Origin: Podocnemis expansa
Lineage: Eukaryota > Chordata > Testudines > Podocnemididae
Length of the DNA stretch: 64,000 bases
Reading direction: 5' to 3'
Assembly: GCA_007922195.1 (NCBI GenBank)
Contig: ML682007.1
Span: 14,686,954 to 14,750,953, forward strand
The translations under genes were made by a program, and so were the position numbers. The notes under the pieces were generated by a model. It ran no database searches, was not told the DNA's origin, and saw only the letters and a list, made by a program, of their open reading frames with translations. Shown piece by piece: positions 47,183 through 59,750 of this stretch. Position 1 is the first letter of the stretch; every line of letters starts with the position of its first letter.

Positions 47183-48506
47183 ACCACCCCACTTACAACA
47201 TGTCAGCAAAATTTCATTGCAAGTTAATACATCCACAATTGTAGTCTTTAAAGCACGGACTTTTTCCAAATTTAAATGTAGAGAGAGTCTTTCCATAGCT
47301 TTGTTGCACTCAAACAACTACACATTCAGCCAACTTGTTTTGGCTACCTAGGAAATACACTCAATGAAGAGATGAAGCCAAGAATTTTGCAGACACACAC
47401 AGATGAATCCAGAGTTTACCTTACATCTGGACATAGAATAAATAGATCATTCACTAAAAATGTTTAGGTGCACCTGCAGTGAAGAAAGTCAGTATCTGAA
47501 GATGGAACCTGGCAAAGCCTTTAAATATAAAAATCTAACTAGGATGAAATAGAGAAATCCAGTGCAAAATATATTTAGGGTACAAGAAACAATAACACTT
47601 GCACTCATGTTTATTTACATTATGTTTTTAGCATATACCGAAGACATGCCTGGAGAGCTTTCAGGATTTTTTCTAGTTGAGTTGCAACATCAGAACAATT
47701 TAAAGTTGAAATAATGAAAAGGAGCTGAGAAGTCAGGATAGAGTGGGGGACATTTTACAGTGAACCAAAGCAGCAAATACCTGAATATGAAAAAACACAA
47801 ATTCAGCTTATTTGTAATAAACAGTCCATCCAGTTGGTTTCTGCGGCTACAATCTCATGGTGTATTAATGTTCACATATTACTGTGAAATATATGCTTAC
47901 AAATGGCTTCAGATTCTATTGCCTTTTTACAGTCAGGAGTGTGAAACATAATTTTATGATTAGAACATAAATATATGTACAGAATTATATTCAGTCTCCA
48001 AAGAAGCATCTCTTCACTCTGAAAATGAGAGATAAAGAGGATTTTAAAATTCTTTCTTCCAATTCTGGCCAGGGAACCTCTAACCAGTATATCTATAAGG
48101 ACTCATAATAATGACCAGATGTTTCAACTTGGCCTAGATACATTAACTAAGGGAGAACAGCCAGTCCTCTTTCATGCACAAAAGTCAGATGCCAGCTAGT
48201 AATGAAGAATAATGATTAAAAAGCAAATCTCTGGTTTTATCTAAAATGTAAAATTGGGAACTAAAACAAAATGAGTGGCAAGTTTTAGGTGAAATTTTCC
48301 TTTAGGTAGTTTAGGTCTGGTTATAGAGGTTGGAATAAAATGCATGCAGTATATTCACTTTGCATAAAATTGTATTTATAACTTCATAAATTGCAGACAT
48401 CCTTGCAGGTTTATTTTTCCAAGGCCTTTCTCAAATCCTCAGGACCAGCCTACAGCCATCTGTGAGACTGTGTACCATGGACAAAACCTTTTTTCAAATA
48501 TCCTTG
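47183..48506. other. Unassigned AT-rich sequence
   Basis: No recognised gene or repeat. Confidence 0.3.
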
Positions 48507-48617
48507 CAACTATAGTGTAGTGGCTAGCACCTCTGCTTAACATGCATAAGGTCCTGGGTTCAATTCCCAGGGGGTTGGACTTGATGATCTTATGAGGTCC
48601 CTATGATTTGATTTGAC
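48507..48617 (+). mobile_element. SINE: tRNA-Val-derived head with CR1-type tail
   Basis: The head has an A box (TAGTGTAGTGG, 48513-48523) and a B box (GGTTCAATTCC, 48557-48567). Its order and sequence follow tRNA-Val(UAC), including tctgctt..gcataaggtcctgg. It is joined directly to GGGTTGGACTTGATGATCTT, then ATGAGGTCCCTATGATTTGA, the CR1 3' end. A tRNA head with a LINE tail is the standard design of a SINE mobilised by that LINE. The acceptor stem and anticodon arm are mismatched, so it is not a working tRNA gene. Only one copy is seen in this window. Confidence 0.8.
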
Positions 48618-50689
48618 CATGTTTTTGAACCACTATTTCCTCAAACTTTGGAGATTTAAACATGAAGCAGAAAAAATACAATTCTGTTTCAATTATTCAA
48701 CAAAATAGCATTTTCTAGAACCTTGACTTCATGACTGAGTATTTCTGATATAAACAATTTACAATATTAAGTGGGAAATGGAAAATATGCAGGGACTGCA
48801 AGGTAAATGCAGGTATTAAGTAAGAGGCATCCCTAAAAGACTGTGTTTACAGTTCTTCCCTATCAATTATACTTCCCATCAATAACGTACCATTCTGAAT
48901 CATCTGGATGTGAACAGTTAGAAATTCACTAAGAGGTATTTAAAGACAATGGAGTGAACTAGAGTGAAATGAATAATGGAAAAAATTATTCTGCAAAAAC
49001 ATGTTCACCGTGATTATTATTTGCAGAGTGCTATTTATTCACCCAGGGAGCTGGTCACATAATGAAAACGTATGTGTGATTTGATGAAAACACCACAAAT
49101 TTACAGCAATCACATTTGCTCAGCTCTATTGGTCTAAAATATGAATGTTTAAAAAAAGGCCAAACAAATCACTGGGGAATTCCAAGGTCAGTTAGGATGC
49201 TCAGCTAATCATTCCTGTTGGTTGGTTGCATATTTCTGACTGTACCAAGCCAGGGGCCTTGCTCCAGAACTTTGGAGCCCATTTTAAGATTATTAGACGG
49301 CAGGGACCGTTAAGGGAAACCTTAGGTTAAAAAAGACATTTAACACATCCACAATGATTTTTTTATTTAGGCTGCTGTGTAATATCATATTACTATCAAA
49401 TCATTACCTAAACTACTTCCATTGTTCAGTAATATTTCCTTGAGTTTTAGCTTCACATGAATCTCAGTTTTTCTGCTTTGTTTTACATTGAATCTTACTC
49501 TTCCACCATTTTGTATCTCTGTTACAGAGCTTGTTATACAGCAAGTGGGTTGACAATATCACCATCAGAGGGAGCTTTTCTACTGACCTAGTGGAACTTT
49601 GTTTCATGGTACGTATTACATTCTGGTGTTATGCTCTTCCTGCCAAGGACAACTAGAATCAGACATTTTGCATGAGAGAGGCATGAATCAAACCTTGAAC
49701 CCAAAAGCCACTGCATTTTGAGGAGTTCAGAATTAGAGTCTGACTTTCTGCTTAGTTTCTCTTTAATTTATGTCAATATGGAGGACAAAAACAACATGCA
49801 ACAGCACGGCCAGTTGTTTTATAGAGTGGGTCTGGTTGCATCTGAGAAACAGATGTTGGAAATCATAGTTACGAGGGGGCCTTTGGTATTTTTCTTTTGA
49901 AACATCCTTTTGATTCACACATTGAGCCAGTTGCAGTTTTGTTCATTTGAGTTTTATTATCCAGGATTCAAACTTAGCAAATGAGTGCCAAAAATGGAGT
50001 GTGACACATGTTGAAGGTCAAATCCATAGGAAGTGGTCAGCGAGAGTCACAAGGGTGGTTGAATTGGGAATATTTTTAATTGACTTAAAAGATTCTGGGG
50101 GTGTGCTATATTGATTTACTTATTTTAAAAAAGCCAGAATATGTGCCTGATGTACAACAGCTTTAATAGAATTTATAATGTTTAACTGAACACCTAAGGA
50201 TCAGATCTGAATTTCACTAAAGCATAAACTTAATTGACTTCAAGGAGTCTGCTCCTGATTTACACAGGGTGCGATAAAATAGGATCAGAATCTGCCCCCA
50301 AATGTAATTGTAGTCTACAGCAAACACTTTTTGGTATTTTTGGGACTGGAGACAGTAGGAATTTGAAACAATCATATATCCCTCAACTGTAAATCCAAAC
50401 TGAAGGGTTTAAGGCATGAAACTGCAGACAAAATATCTTGGCTGAGTCTCACTGTGACAACTGTTAGTGTAAACACTGAAAAGAATTTTGCATTTAGCCA
50501 AAATATTAGTTTACAGACTTTTTTTGCTTTAACCACATAACTATACAGTAAATTGACCTACAAAAGCATTTTGTTTGTTGATAATTTTATAAAGCTCTAT
50601 TTACTCTGTGGATTTTAAGTGGATGAATAGCTGGCCTAGAAATCCTTCTCAAGTAGACTATTTGGAGAGGAACATTACCATATGTTAGG
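48618..50689. other. Unassigned
   Basis: 50200-50300 contains a 'gatcagatctgaatttcact' and 'aggatcagaatctgcc' inverted pattern, an old foldback repeat type. No exon found. Confidence 0.3.
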
Positions 50690-51157
50690 GAATGGCAACA
50701 ACATCTCTTCTCCTCTTCCTGGCTTGCCTTTCCTTCCCACTTTCCTTCCTACAACTTCCTTTTCCCTCGCTGACACAGAAGTTTTTCTTCTGCTCTCCTC
50801 CTATAACTGCTGCCCTTGCCATCGTGACCCCCATTTCATTTTCTGATCTCCTGTATGTCCACTCATCCCCTCCCATGCTCCTCTGGCTTTTCCCCCCTTC
50901 CCAATACAAGAATACTTTATTCTCTTTCATCTTAAATCTCCCCACCATTGATTCCTTTTGACTCTCCAGTTATTGCCCCCACTTCCCAGCTCATTGAAAG
51001 CAGAGTCTATAGTTCTTGTCTGGAGTTCCTTTTCTCCAGCTCCAGTCACGACTCTCTCCAGTCTTGCTTCACTTTTTGTACTCTACTGAAGTCACTCTTA
51101 CCCAAGTCTCTAATCACCACTTTCTAGCCAAAGCTCAGAGCTACTACTCCATCTTCC

Positions 51158-51338
51158 TTTGACATAGTTCACCATGCTCCTGCTCTTCAAATTTTGTCCT
51201 TCCTTTGCTTTCCTGATTCTCCTCTCTCTTGGTACTCTTAATCACACCTTCAGCAGGACCTTCAGATCTCCTCCCCCTCTCCGCCAACCTTCTTTCCAAG
51301 TACCAAAAGGCTCTGTCCTTGACCCTTCTCCTGTCCTC
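51158..51338 (+). pseudogene. LINE reverse transcriptase, fragment before the hAT
   Basis: FDIVHHA (from 51158) corresponds to the F-D-x-V-x-H motif A of non-LTR reverse transcriptases. VPKGSVLDP (in the frame open from 51174) corresponds to the family motif G-VPQGSVLGP. The two motifs are in different frames, so at least one indel lies between them. The enzyme would copy LINE RNA at a nicked target; this copy cannot. Confidence 0.7.
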
Positions 51339-51344
51339 TTCACT

Positions 51345-51677
51345 CAATGGTCCCCAAGCTTTTTACGCCATGTCCCCCTTACTCTGTCTGTCAGTACCCC
51401 AGCTGGGGACTGTAGTGGGGCCACTGTTGGATTTGTGGATGAGCTCACAATTGAGACTGTGGTCAAGGCTGGGGTTGAGGGTGGGGCTGGTGCAATGGCA
51501 GGAGCAGGAGCCTGCAGCTAGGGTCGCAGCCGGAAGTGTAGTCAGGGCTAGGAGCAGAGTCATGACTGGGGGTGGAGCCAGAGTGGGACTGGCACTTCCT
51601 CTCTTTGCTCTGTGGGAGGTTGGTCTGTGCCCCGCCACACCCTCTAGATGTTCCTCCATGCTCTAAGGGAGCGCACT
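51345..51677. mobile_element. hAT-type insertion in the LINE
   Basis: CAATGGTCCCCAAGCTTTTT at the left resembles a worn hAT end (CAGTGGTCCCCAA). The G/C-rich interior differs sharply from the T/C-rich LINE on both sides. The LINE resumes by about 51690. CTTCACT before and CTTCACA after could be the TSD, but the right end is unclear. The longest frame of the window (51229-51666, 145 codons) straddles the LINE/hAT junction and is not a gene. Confidence 0.55.
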
Positions 51678-51689
51678 TCACAATACAGG

Positions 51690-52520
51690 GATCTGTGCTC
51701 TACACCTTATCTCTGGATAACTTCATCCGCCAACTCTAACTTACTATCTTCTCCAGGCTGACAACTCACAAATTCATCTCTAGTCCAGACCTATTCCCTT
51801 CTGTCCAGAAAAAACTTGGACTGTTTCTCTGACATCTCCCTATGATGGGCTAACCTACAGCACAAGTTCAACAAAGCTGAAACACAGCTTTCCTTTCACT
51901 CTCAAACTCATTCAGTCACTCCAGACAACACCATCAACCTGCCTGTCTATTAGGCACAATCAGACCTCTTTCTGGGTCCTCACATTCAAGCTATGTCTAA
52001 GGTTTGCAGATTCTTTCTGTGTAACACCTAAGCCATGGCTTTTTCTATCCATCCACACAGCTAAACCTCTCCTCCAGGCTCTCATCATTTAATGTCTCAA
52101 TTGCAGCCACATCCTTTTCTCTGGACAGATGTCTCGTCCCACTCCTCTCCATTCAAAATGCTGCTCAAAGTTCATGCCTGTAGCCTGTTGCCTTGATCAC
52201 CACATCCCTCCTAAAATCACTCCATTGGCTCCCTCTGCTCTACTGCATCAAGCAAACTGTGTGTATTCACTTGCAAACCCTTTTATGGCCTATGCCTCCC
52301 CTACCTGTCACTTCTTATTCATTATCAAAAAGTTGAATCCCGCTGTTGATCTACCAATAATCCTAGCTTCCACTGCCCGCCTGTTGCATTTTTCCACAGA
52401 TGCTGTCATGCTTTCTCCCATATGCTCCTTAGGCATGGGAGGAGCAACCCATAAACATGCACAAAACTACCTCATTATCTCTCTTTCAAGCCTCTCTTTA
52501 AAACTACCTTCTTCCTAGCT
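51690..52520 (+). pseudogene. LINE ORF2 remainder, after the hAT
   Basis: QADNSQIHL at 51754-51780 stands where family members have Y-A-D-D followed by SQI. The catalytic Y and second D are changed, so the enzyme is dead. The downstream blocks (LLKVHACSLLP-like near 52160, KPFYGLCLPYLS near 52275) resemble the C-terminal region of L3/CR1 ORF2 with several stops. Confidence 0.6.
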
Positions 52521-52560
52521 ACAAACCACCAACAACCCTTAGGCCTCTCTTGTGCTGACC

Positions 52561-53085
52561 ACAAATTAAGCTGATTAATATGGTCTCATGGTTTCCCTAT
52601 CCTCACTATAAGCCTGTCTTGATCCATGTCATATCTTGTCTTACAATTACAGTACCCTGTCAATGGTATCACTAAAACAATAGCTTCTTAGCCCAAATTA
52701 CTAATGTATTCTACCTATAAATAAATAAATGAATTCTAGAAATAAAAAATGAACCCCTTCTTAACAAACAATTTAAATCTAAACAGGGTATCAACTCGAA
52801 TCACTGGGGCTTTGGTTTCAATACAGATGGCAGAATTTAAGTCTTTCCTTGGAGGAGGGATAGTTATGCCAAAGAAAAGCACTTCATTTCACACATTTCT
52901 GCAGATTCTGTTTTGCTTGTGAAACACCTGGCAGTCTCTGAACTTAACAGTGAACTGTGAGCTGTTTGGGATTTCATCCTTTCTTGTAAAAAAATTCTTT
53001 TCTTCCCACCTAAGCCTGATGTTTCCTTCTTTGTATTTTAATTTAGTGCTGTCCTTGGTTTATGACATATAATATTGATGTAAGG
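52561..53085. other. Unassigned
   Basis: No feature recognised between the LINE relic and the hAT. Confidence 0.3.
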
Positions 53086-53093
53086 CCAGGAAG

Positions 53094-53694
53094 CAGGGCC
53101 AGATGATACTGAGACATGCTGAGGCCCCAAGATGTGTCAAGATTCAGAGGTCCCATACGATAAAATATAAAGAGAAAAAAGTATATTATATTTCAACAGA
53201 AAGGGTAATGAAAAATATAGGATACACAGTTATATTTGCATATACACACAGGCTGAGATGCAATGAAAAACAACTAAATAAAACATCTCTTACAAAAAGA
53301 CTTATTTGCACTATCAATTTCAATTATGATAAACCTTCCTAGTTAGCAGCAACATATTTAGAGGCCCCTCATCAGTGGCATTGCTGGTGCTGGGCACTGG
53401 GGGCTTAAGCCCCAAGTCTCCCACTGGGCTTCCCGCAGTGGCGGCTGTCTTCCCAGCCCCATCCCTGGCCAGGGGTCTGGGGCTGAGCCATCTGCAACAG
53501 TGGCTGTCGTCTCCACCCCATGCCTGGCCGGGGATCCAGGGCCAGGCTGCCCATAGCAGGAGCCCTGAATCAGGACTGGAGGCCCCCACAGGGCCCAGCC
53601 CCCAGGTCTTTTCTTGGGCCCACGTGACTCCTGCCACTCATAACGTGAGGCTCTAGGCCATGACTTACTTGGCTGGTGCCTAAATCCAGCACTG
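53094..53694. mobile_element. hAT-type element, perfect TSD, with a second element nested
   Basis: A perfect 8-bp TSD CCAGGAAG flanks it (53086-53093 and 53695-53702). The ends are CAGGGCCAGATGATAC and the reverse complement of CAGTGCTGGATTTAGG. The original body is AT-rich (53160-53340). A G/C-rich element sits near its right end. Confidence 0.85.
53373..53639. mobile_element. Nested hAT-type element
   Basis: The left end CAGTGGCATTGCTGGTGCTG matches the start of 32555-32910 (ggcatcactagcgctgggcac). The right end, near CTCCTGCCACTC, is a weak inverted counterpart. Base composition changes abruptly at both borders. No clear TSD, so the exact limits are uncertain. Confidence 0.7.
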
Positions 53695-53702
53695 CCAGGA
53701 AG

Positions 53703-54550
53703 GCCCTTGCTATTGGTGGGTCCACAGCATTTCAGAGGTTAATAGTCTGCAGGTTTGGGGAATGTTACAGCCATATCTCTGCGATAGCTGCCCGCTGCTA
53801 CCTGCAGGAAGTGGACACACTCTCTCTCTTATGCACTCTTGGGGAAGGCCAACAGTTAATTTTTCACAGCTGACATGGCATACAAGCATGCTGGAAATCC
53901 AATAACCTTGAGATTAGATCTTACAGTCTTATTATTTAAGTTCCCTACCTAATCTTTTAAGAGTTTAATATCCTTTAGGACTAAAGTTGTCACAGTTCCT
54001 GAAACTGCAGTACAGTCTCCTTTTTCATTAATGAGGTTTTTGATCCCAGACGACAACCCCACAGAGTGAGCTTTTCTTTTGCAAAGCAACGCTGTAGGTG
54101 CATTGGACTACACTACGTCATGCCGTGCAGATACTGTGCAGCGGTATGTAGGTCAGAGGAAAACCACACCCATTTGCACACTCTGGCCACAGTTAGAGCT
54201 GTAGTGAGCCAGGGAGCGTGTCCAATGTGTTCACCCAGGAATCCAGAGGAGAGAAGAAGTGAACAAAATGGGGAGTAGAGCAATGGGTCTGTCCTTCAAT
54301 AGACTGAACAGTGGAGCCGGCTGGTTAATTTAAAGAGAATATTACACCACCCCTTCTAGCAGTGTGGGAAATTACTCCCCAAGAGCCCAGATAGGTACTG
54401 TGCACACTGCTCCCTGGTGCTCCTTGTGGTAAGTGCATCCACATATCATTCCTAAATATCATGAGAGTCCACTGACCATGTTATTTGAAGATTTTAATGT
54501 CCACGTCCCACACTTACTTCTCTAATACTTGCTGAAGATGACACAGCCTC

Positions 54551-54582
<32 letters not shown>

Positions 54583-55276
54583 AAATCTATGGCTGTTTTG
54601 CTCTTTAGAGGTGGTGGGACTGAAAGTTAGAAGTCAGGTATGGTTTCTTGATTTGTTTAAAAATAAATTAGTCCTTAATATTCATTTTAAATGGACAGAT
54701 TCTGCTGACCTTACACCTGCTAAGCTGTTTGTTTCAGCTTGGAGCTGTTCCACATACATGGAGTATGGAAACATTCTGCATGAGCAATGGTGGTAGCATC
54801 TGGCCTTTAGTCTTTTCTTTAGTTTTCTAGTCACTTTTCATTGCACCAACCAAGAAGTAATGTGTACAAAAGTGTAACAGACCACTGGTGCCTGCTTGCA
54901 AGTCTCCCAAGACAAATGATGGAGACAGCAGTGCTAGAGGGAAAGTTGCTGATTTGATTCTAAAATTCTAATTTGCTGAAGGCAATTAACAATTTACAGC
55001 AATTTGACATTTCCATGCACTCCGGCTGATCCATTGCATCCCTCTCTCTGGATGACCATTATCTCCCACAGACCTGTCATTACGTTTGCTGGGCCAAATC
55101 AGTTCTTACTCAGGCAAAGCACCTCTTTAAGTCAGTGACTAAGGACTGCTTGATTGGGCCCATTATGATCACTAATAAAACAAGTGTGTCTAGACACAAT
55201 GGCATGCTAAAATAAAAACTAGACAAGTCATCGAAAACACATTGCCAGTTCAGGAATACTGTTCTGAAAATTTTCC
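53703..55276. other. Unassigned, with a CT microsatellite at 54547-54575
   Basis: A (CT)n tract of about 13 units is followed by TTTCTTTCTTT. Otherwise no recognised gene or repeat. Confidence 0.4.
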
Positions 55277-55510
55277 TCATAGACTTTAAAGGTCAGAAGG
55301 AAACAATACGATCATCTTGTCTAACCTCTTGCACCATGCAGGCCACGGAAACTCACACACCTACTCCTGTAATAAACCTCTAACCTACGAGTGAGTTATT
55401 GAAGTCTTCAAATCATGGGTTAAAGACTTTAAGGTACAGAGAATCAACCAGCAAGTGAGCTGTGCCCCAAGCTACAGGGCAAGGCAACCTCCTTGGTATA
55501 TGTATGTAGC
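55277..55510 (-). mobile_element. CR1 LINE 3' region
   Basis: TCATAGACTTTAAAGGTCAG, then 'atcttgtctaacctcttgca', 'caggccacggaaactcacac' and 'gagttattgaagtcttcaaa', are in the order of the reverse-complement CR1 3' end. Confidence 0.85.
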
Positions 55511-58500
55511 TGAGGAAGAAAGGCTGTGCAAGGGGAAGGGGGCAACGGGAACTGTAACCTCCTGCGTAGCTAGTTCACACTCCCGTGATGCTTTATACCT
55601 ATGGACATTTCAGAAGCAATGTGTGGGACTTGATTTATGTGACCCCACTCCTAGTGATGTTAATGGACCCCACAAGGCTAGATCCAAGCAACATGGTTTG
55701 AAAATAAATCTGAACAGGTTAATTAATAAAAATCAGAACACAAATGAAAAAATCCAAAGGCTGATTTTCCAGAGTATCCTCGCAAGCAACAGGACAAAAT
55801 CCCTTCCAGGAATTCATGGCTGAATTTATCCTTTGAGACTAGAGCAGAGTGGTGTAATATAAGCAATAAAGCCTCAGCTGGGATTGGGTCAGATGAGGTA
55901 GAAATTAGAGAATTAGTATTGCTATCTGTCATGATTTTAATGAGTCTCTTAATATTTGGTTTTGTTCCCCTTAAAGCCCCAGCTCTCAGAGTCATTTAAT
56001 TACAAGAGATTTCTTTTTTAAAAAGAATAATGAAAACAAATCCCACAAAGTATGTTCTTTGACCTGATGGTTACAGAGAAAAGCTTAAAATGCAAGCCCT
56101 AAAGGCTCAACCAACCAACCACAGAAAAAACCTCAGAAAGCAGATAGATAGAGCCCCAGTTTTTAAAAAAGCTCATTATTAAGCCATTGTCATTATGGGG
56201 GTGTGGGGGAAGGTGGAAAGGATCTTACTCATCATATTTGAACATGTAAGGCTGTCAATAATGGAAAATTTCTAACCTTAAACTCACTGAGTTGCATTAG
56301 ATTTATGTTGCAAGACACAAAAAGAGCAGAGGAGAGAGATTAAGTGTCAACAGAACCTTCAATAGAAATATGAGGAATTAAAGCAAAAAACAAACAAAAT
56401 AAAAATGTACAGACAGCAAAACCCGAAGTATCATAAATGTCATCAAGATAACCCTTTAAGGCCAAACTGTACTCACAGGTACACAGGTATGCTCCCACCC
56501 AGGTAGCTGTCCAATGCTGGCAACAATGGGAAAATTTTATAAAACTTTCCTAGTGTAAACAAGAGTACTGTGACTAGTGCTAAAATTAAAAAAAATGTTT
56601 TAAAAGCTATGGTCTGTGATTACACCCTTAAAAACACAGAGACATACCACAGCTATAAACCTCTTTAGCTGGAACTATGTTTAAAGGGAAGCTTATATTT
56701 TCAGCAGGTTTAAGTCAGCATAGTTCCATTGACGTCCACAGCGATTTACACCAGCTAATGATCTAGTTTTGAGTTCAAGCATGGTGTCAGAGTCTTAATT
56801 TTGACACACTGTGAACAGGGCAAAAATACTACTGAGAAAGACAGACTAGTAGAAATGCTAACACTCCAACTATACCCAGTATTGCAGTTCCTTGCACTTT
56901 GCTGTTAGATAAAAGATGTGATATTAAAAGCTGGTAAACAAACCTCAGCTCCCAACAGACTAGGCAACATGTCTTTCCAGCTGGTTCAAAAATAGACCCA
57001 ATCATAGTAGCTGACATGTTTTTAAACAAGGGATTTATTTGTAAGTGGTGATGTGGTTTAGATTTATTGTTTGGAAAGACATTGGTAACGGGATTGTTAA
57101 CTATGAGGGTTGCAATTTAGAAAAGCAGGACAGTTTTCAAGTACATGTTTAATTCTATCCCCAATCAGGCAGGACAACACTTAAGCACATTCTTAAAATC
57201 AGGATGTTTTCTTTTGTTTGAGCCTATATTAAAAACGATTCATAGGTCATGGAATATTTTGGCATTAGTTTAAACAAGTAGGGTAACTTCTGGATGCAAC
57301 AGCAGTAATAATGAGACAGTATCAAACGCAGCAAGCCAGAAGACTAGGAAAAACAAAACAAGACAAACTCATTTTCTAAAATTTGGAACCAAAAAATATT
57401 GATAAACAAATAACAGGTTCAAAACAAACAAAGAAAAATCCAGAGATCCATCAATCATTCTTAATGCTGCCTAGTACTTAGCCCAATGCCAAAACAAGAC
57501 AAAATGTCAAACTTTCTTTATTGGGTGAAAAACAGAGGATATTCAAATAACCAGATGGGAATCTGAATGTCCAGCATCCCTGGAAGAAACAAAGATGAGC
57601 TGTTGAGCAAATGACTATAAGGAAAGTATCATGCTCACAGCATTGATAATAAGGGTTGGCTCAAACCCCACGTAAGATGAACCTCTAAAGAAAAGGCAAC
57701 TTTTTTTATGGAACCCCAAACATCCTTTATTCCAAGTAACTGGCACATGATACCAAGAACCCTAACTAAGGATACTGATACTGAAGTGCTAATTGTTTTA
57801 TAAATGGAAGCAAAGAAATATGACCTCTTAGTCTAGTAAATCAGCACTTAATTTGGACTCCACTGATTTCCAGTGTACTCATTTGAGATTAATGATACTA
57901 ATTATGCATCTCAGTTAAGATCTGTTCCTTTTTAATTAAGTGAAACTGGAATTTTTTATTATTATTTATTTGACCTTTCTGTGTACAGTCTAGCAGCTTC
58001 CTAAAGGACAAAAGATCTAAGATAGAGTTTTGGCTAGTTAGCAAAGTATTTTTTTTTATTTGCCATAGTCCTTCTGGAGGTCTTGTATATGTGGTTAGTG
58101 AAAAGGACTGAGATGTTAGATTTGTCATCATTTCTAATTTGTGTGTAGGGGCTAGATTAGATAACCCAGAAGGTCCTTATTAGCATGACTGGAGTTAGTC
58201 TCTTTGTTTTATTATAGCATTTTTATACTTAAAAGGCTGATTGTGCAGTCTGGTGAGTGCCTGGATCATCTCAGATTTTATCCAGCTTTTACAATTACCA
58301 CTTGCAAAGCTTAAGAACAGGCTGACCCTTCCTACATCTCTGTGCTCAAATTCAACCACAAGATATGGGTAAAATGCTTTGGTCTGTGACTAATTACCCC
58401 AATAGTCTCTTGCGATCATAAAATATTTGAGGGATGGCTCATTTGACATGACTATGAGATGAGAAACTACTAGTTATTCTTGAGAGGTGTGTAGATGCTA

Positions 58501-58799
58501 GTTTATTAGGTGCACAGTTTTACAAAGAATTGAAGAGTATCATTGAGGAACGTCCTTGAAAAACAAGACCAGTTAGGTGGGGGGGGGGAATATATATTTT
58601 TCATAACCTTTATGGACAATGAATGGAATTTTATGCAGCGTGCAAGTGCTATGTGTCATTTATTCCAAAACACCTAAATAAGTGGTAAAATCTTACCCCT
58701 TCATCCTTCAGCTGAGGCATCTGTCGCAAAGTCAGATAAGTGCTTGCTATGGTTGTCAGACATGAAAGTTGTATACAAAAATAGTAATTTTCACAAGCA
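55511..58799. other. Unassigned
   Basis: At about 57166-57200 'aggacaacacttaagcacat' resembles the old foldback repeat at 13160. The frames at 55455-55823 and 55723-55995 have no domain. No exon. Confidence 0.3.
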
Positions 58800-58802
58800 C
58801 TA

Positions 58803-59750
58803 ATGGTAGAAAAGGTTGGTACCATTCTCTCTAGAGGTTCTTCTCTGAAGGGAAACTATAGCTCACATCCTCACCCAGACCTGTATTCTTTGAAAGAAAA
58901 GCCCATTGGAAAACACAGTCCCAACTATTTGTACAAAATGATGGGGCTGTTACTTAAAAAAAATCTTGGAGTCATTGTAGATAGTTCTCTGAAACCACCT
59001 GCTCAACGTACAGTGGCAGTCAAAAAAAGTTAACAGTGTTAGGAACTATTAGAAAAGGGACAAAAATATAAGACAGAAAATATCAGTGGTACTACATAAA
59101 TCCATGGTATACCCTATATCTTGAATATCAAGTACAGTTCTGGTTGCCCTATTTAAAAAAACATATTAGAATTGGAAATAGTACAGTGTAGGGCAACCAA
59201 AATGTTAGGGATTATGGAACAGCTCCCATATGAGGAGAGACAAAACGCTAGGACTGTTCATCTTAGAAAAGAAAATTTATTTCTTTTTCTAAACACTGGC
59301 ACAGTGTTACAAAAGACATCTATAAAATCATGAATGTTGTGGAGGAAGTGTTATTTTCCCCTTCACCTAACACAGGAACCAGGGGTCACCCCAATGAAAT
59401 TAAAAAGGCATCAGGTTTAAAATAAACATAAGGAACTACTGCTTCGCACACTACACAGGCAATCTGTGGAACTCATTGCCAGGGCACATTGTAGATGCTG
59501 TAAGGGTAACTGAGTTTAAAAAAGAATTAAAGAAGTTCATGGAGAGTATACCCAGCATTGGTTATTAGTCAGGATGGTCAGGGATGCAAGACTGTGCTCT
59601 GGACTCTGACTGCCAGAAGCTGGGATTGCCCTCTTCTGTTTTTTCCCCTCTGAAGGCACTGGTACAGACTGCTGTCACAAAACAGGGTACTGGGCTAGAT
59701 GGACCTTTGGTCCTGATCCAGTATGGCCATTTTTACATTCTTCTTCTTGT
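58803..59750 (+). pseudogene. CR1-type LINE ORF2 C-terminus and 3' UTR
   Basis: A readable part from 58920 to 59033 gives LGVIVDSSLK and VKKS, matching the CR1 phrase after the reverse transcriptase. It is followed, with stops, by 'ttgaatatcaagtacagttc', 'gggcaaccaaaatgttaggg' and 'catatgaggagaga' blocks. The 3' UTR includes 'gccagaagctgggattgccc' and 'tactgggctagatggacctt', ending at about 59745 with 'atccagtatggcc'. This is the end of ORF2 and the 3' UTR of a sauropsid CR1-like LINE, 5'-truncated and full of indels. Confidence 0.8.

Larger units (their letters stand above)
50690..52560 (+). mobile_element. Relic LINE of the L3/CR1 clade, interrupted by a hAT
   Basis: A long pyrimidine-rich plus-strand stretch matches the codon-scale pattern of ORF2 of L3-type LINEs. 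Reverse transcriptase traces are at 51158-51338, the catalytic area at 51754-51765, and the C-terminal region (Ser/Pro/His-rich, ending near 52510 in FKTTFF) at 52100-52520. A hAT-like sequence from 51345 separates the halves. Many stops and frame changes show it is ancient. Boundaries are approximate. Confidence 0.7.

Noticed and set aside
48513..48570. tRNA-Val gene
   Set aside because: A and B boxes are present, but the stems are mismatched and the sequence runs straight into a CR1 3' tail. It is a SINE head, not a functional tRNA.
51229..51666. Longest ATG frame of the window (145 codons)
   Set aside because: It starts in the LINE relic and runs across the junction into the G/C-rich hAT insertion, so it is a chimera of two dead repeats. 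Overlapping frames on the other strand are equally long.
54547..54575. CT repeat as a regulatory GAGA-type element
   Set aside because: Simple microsatellite with no nearby promoter or gene.
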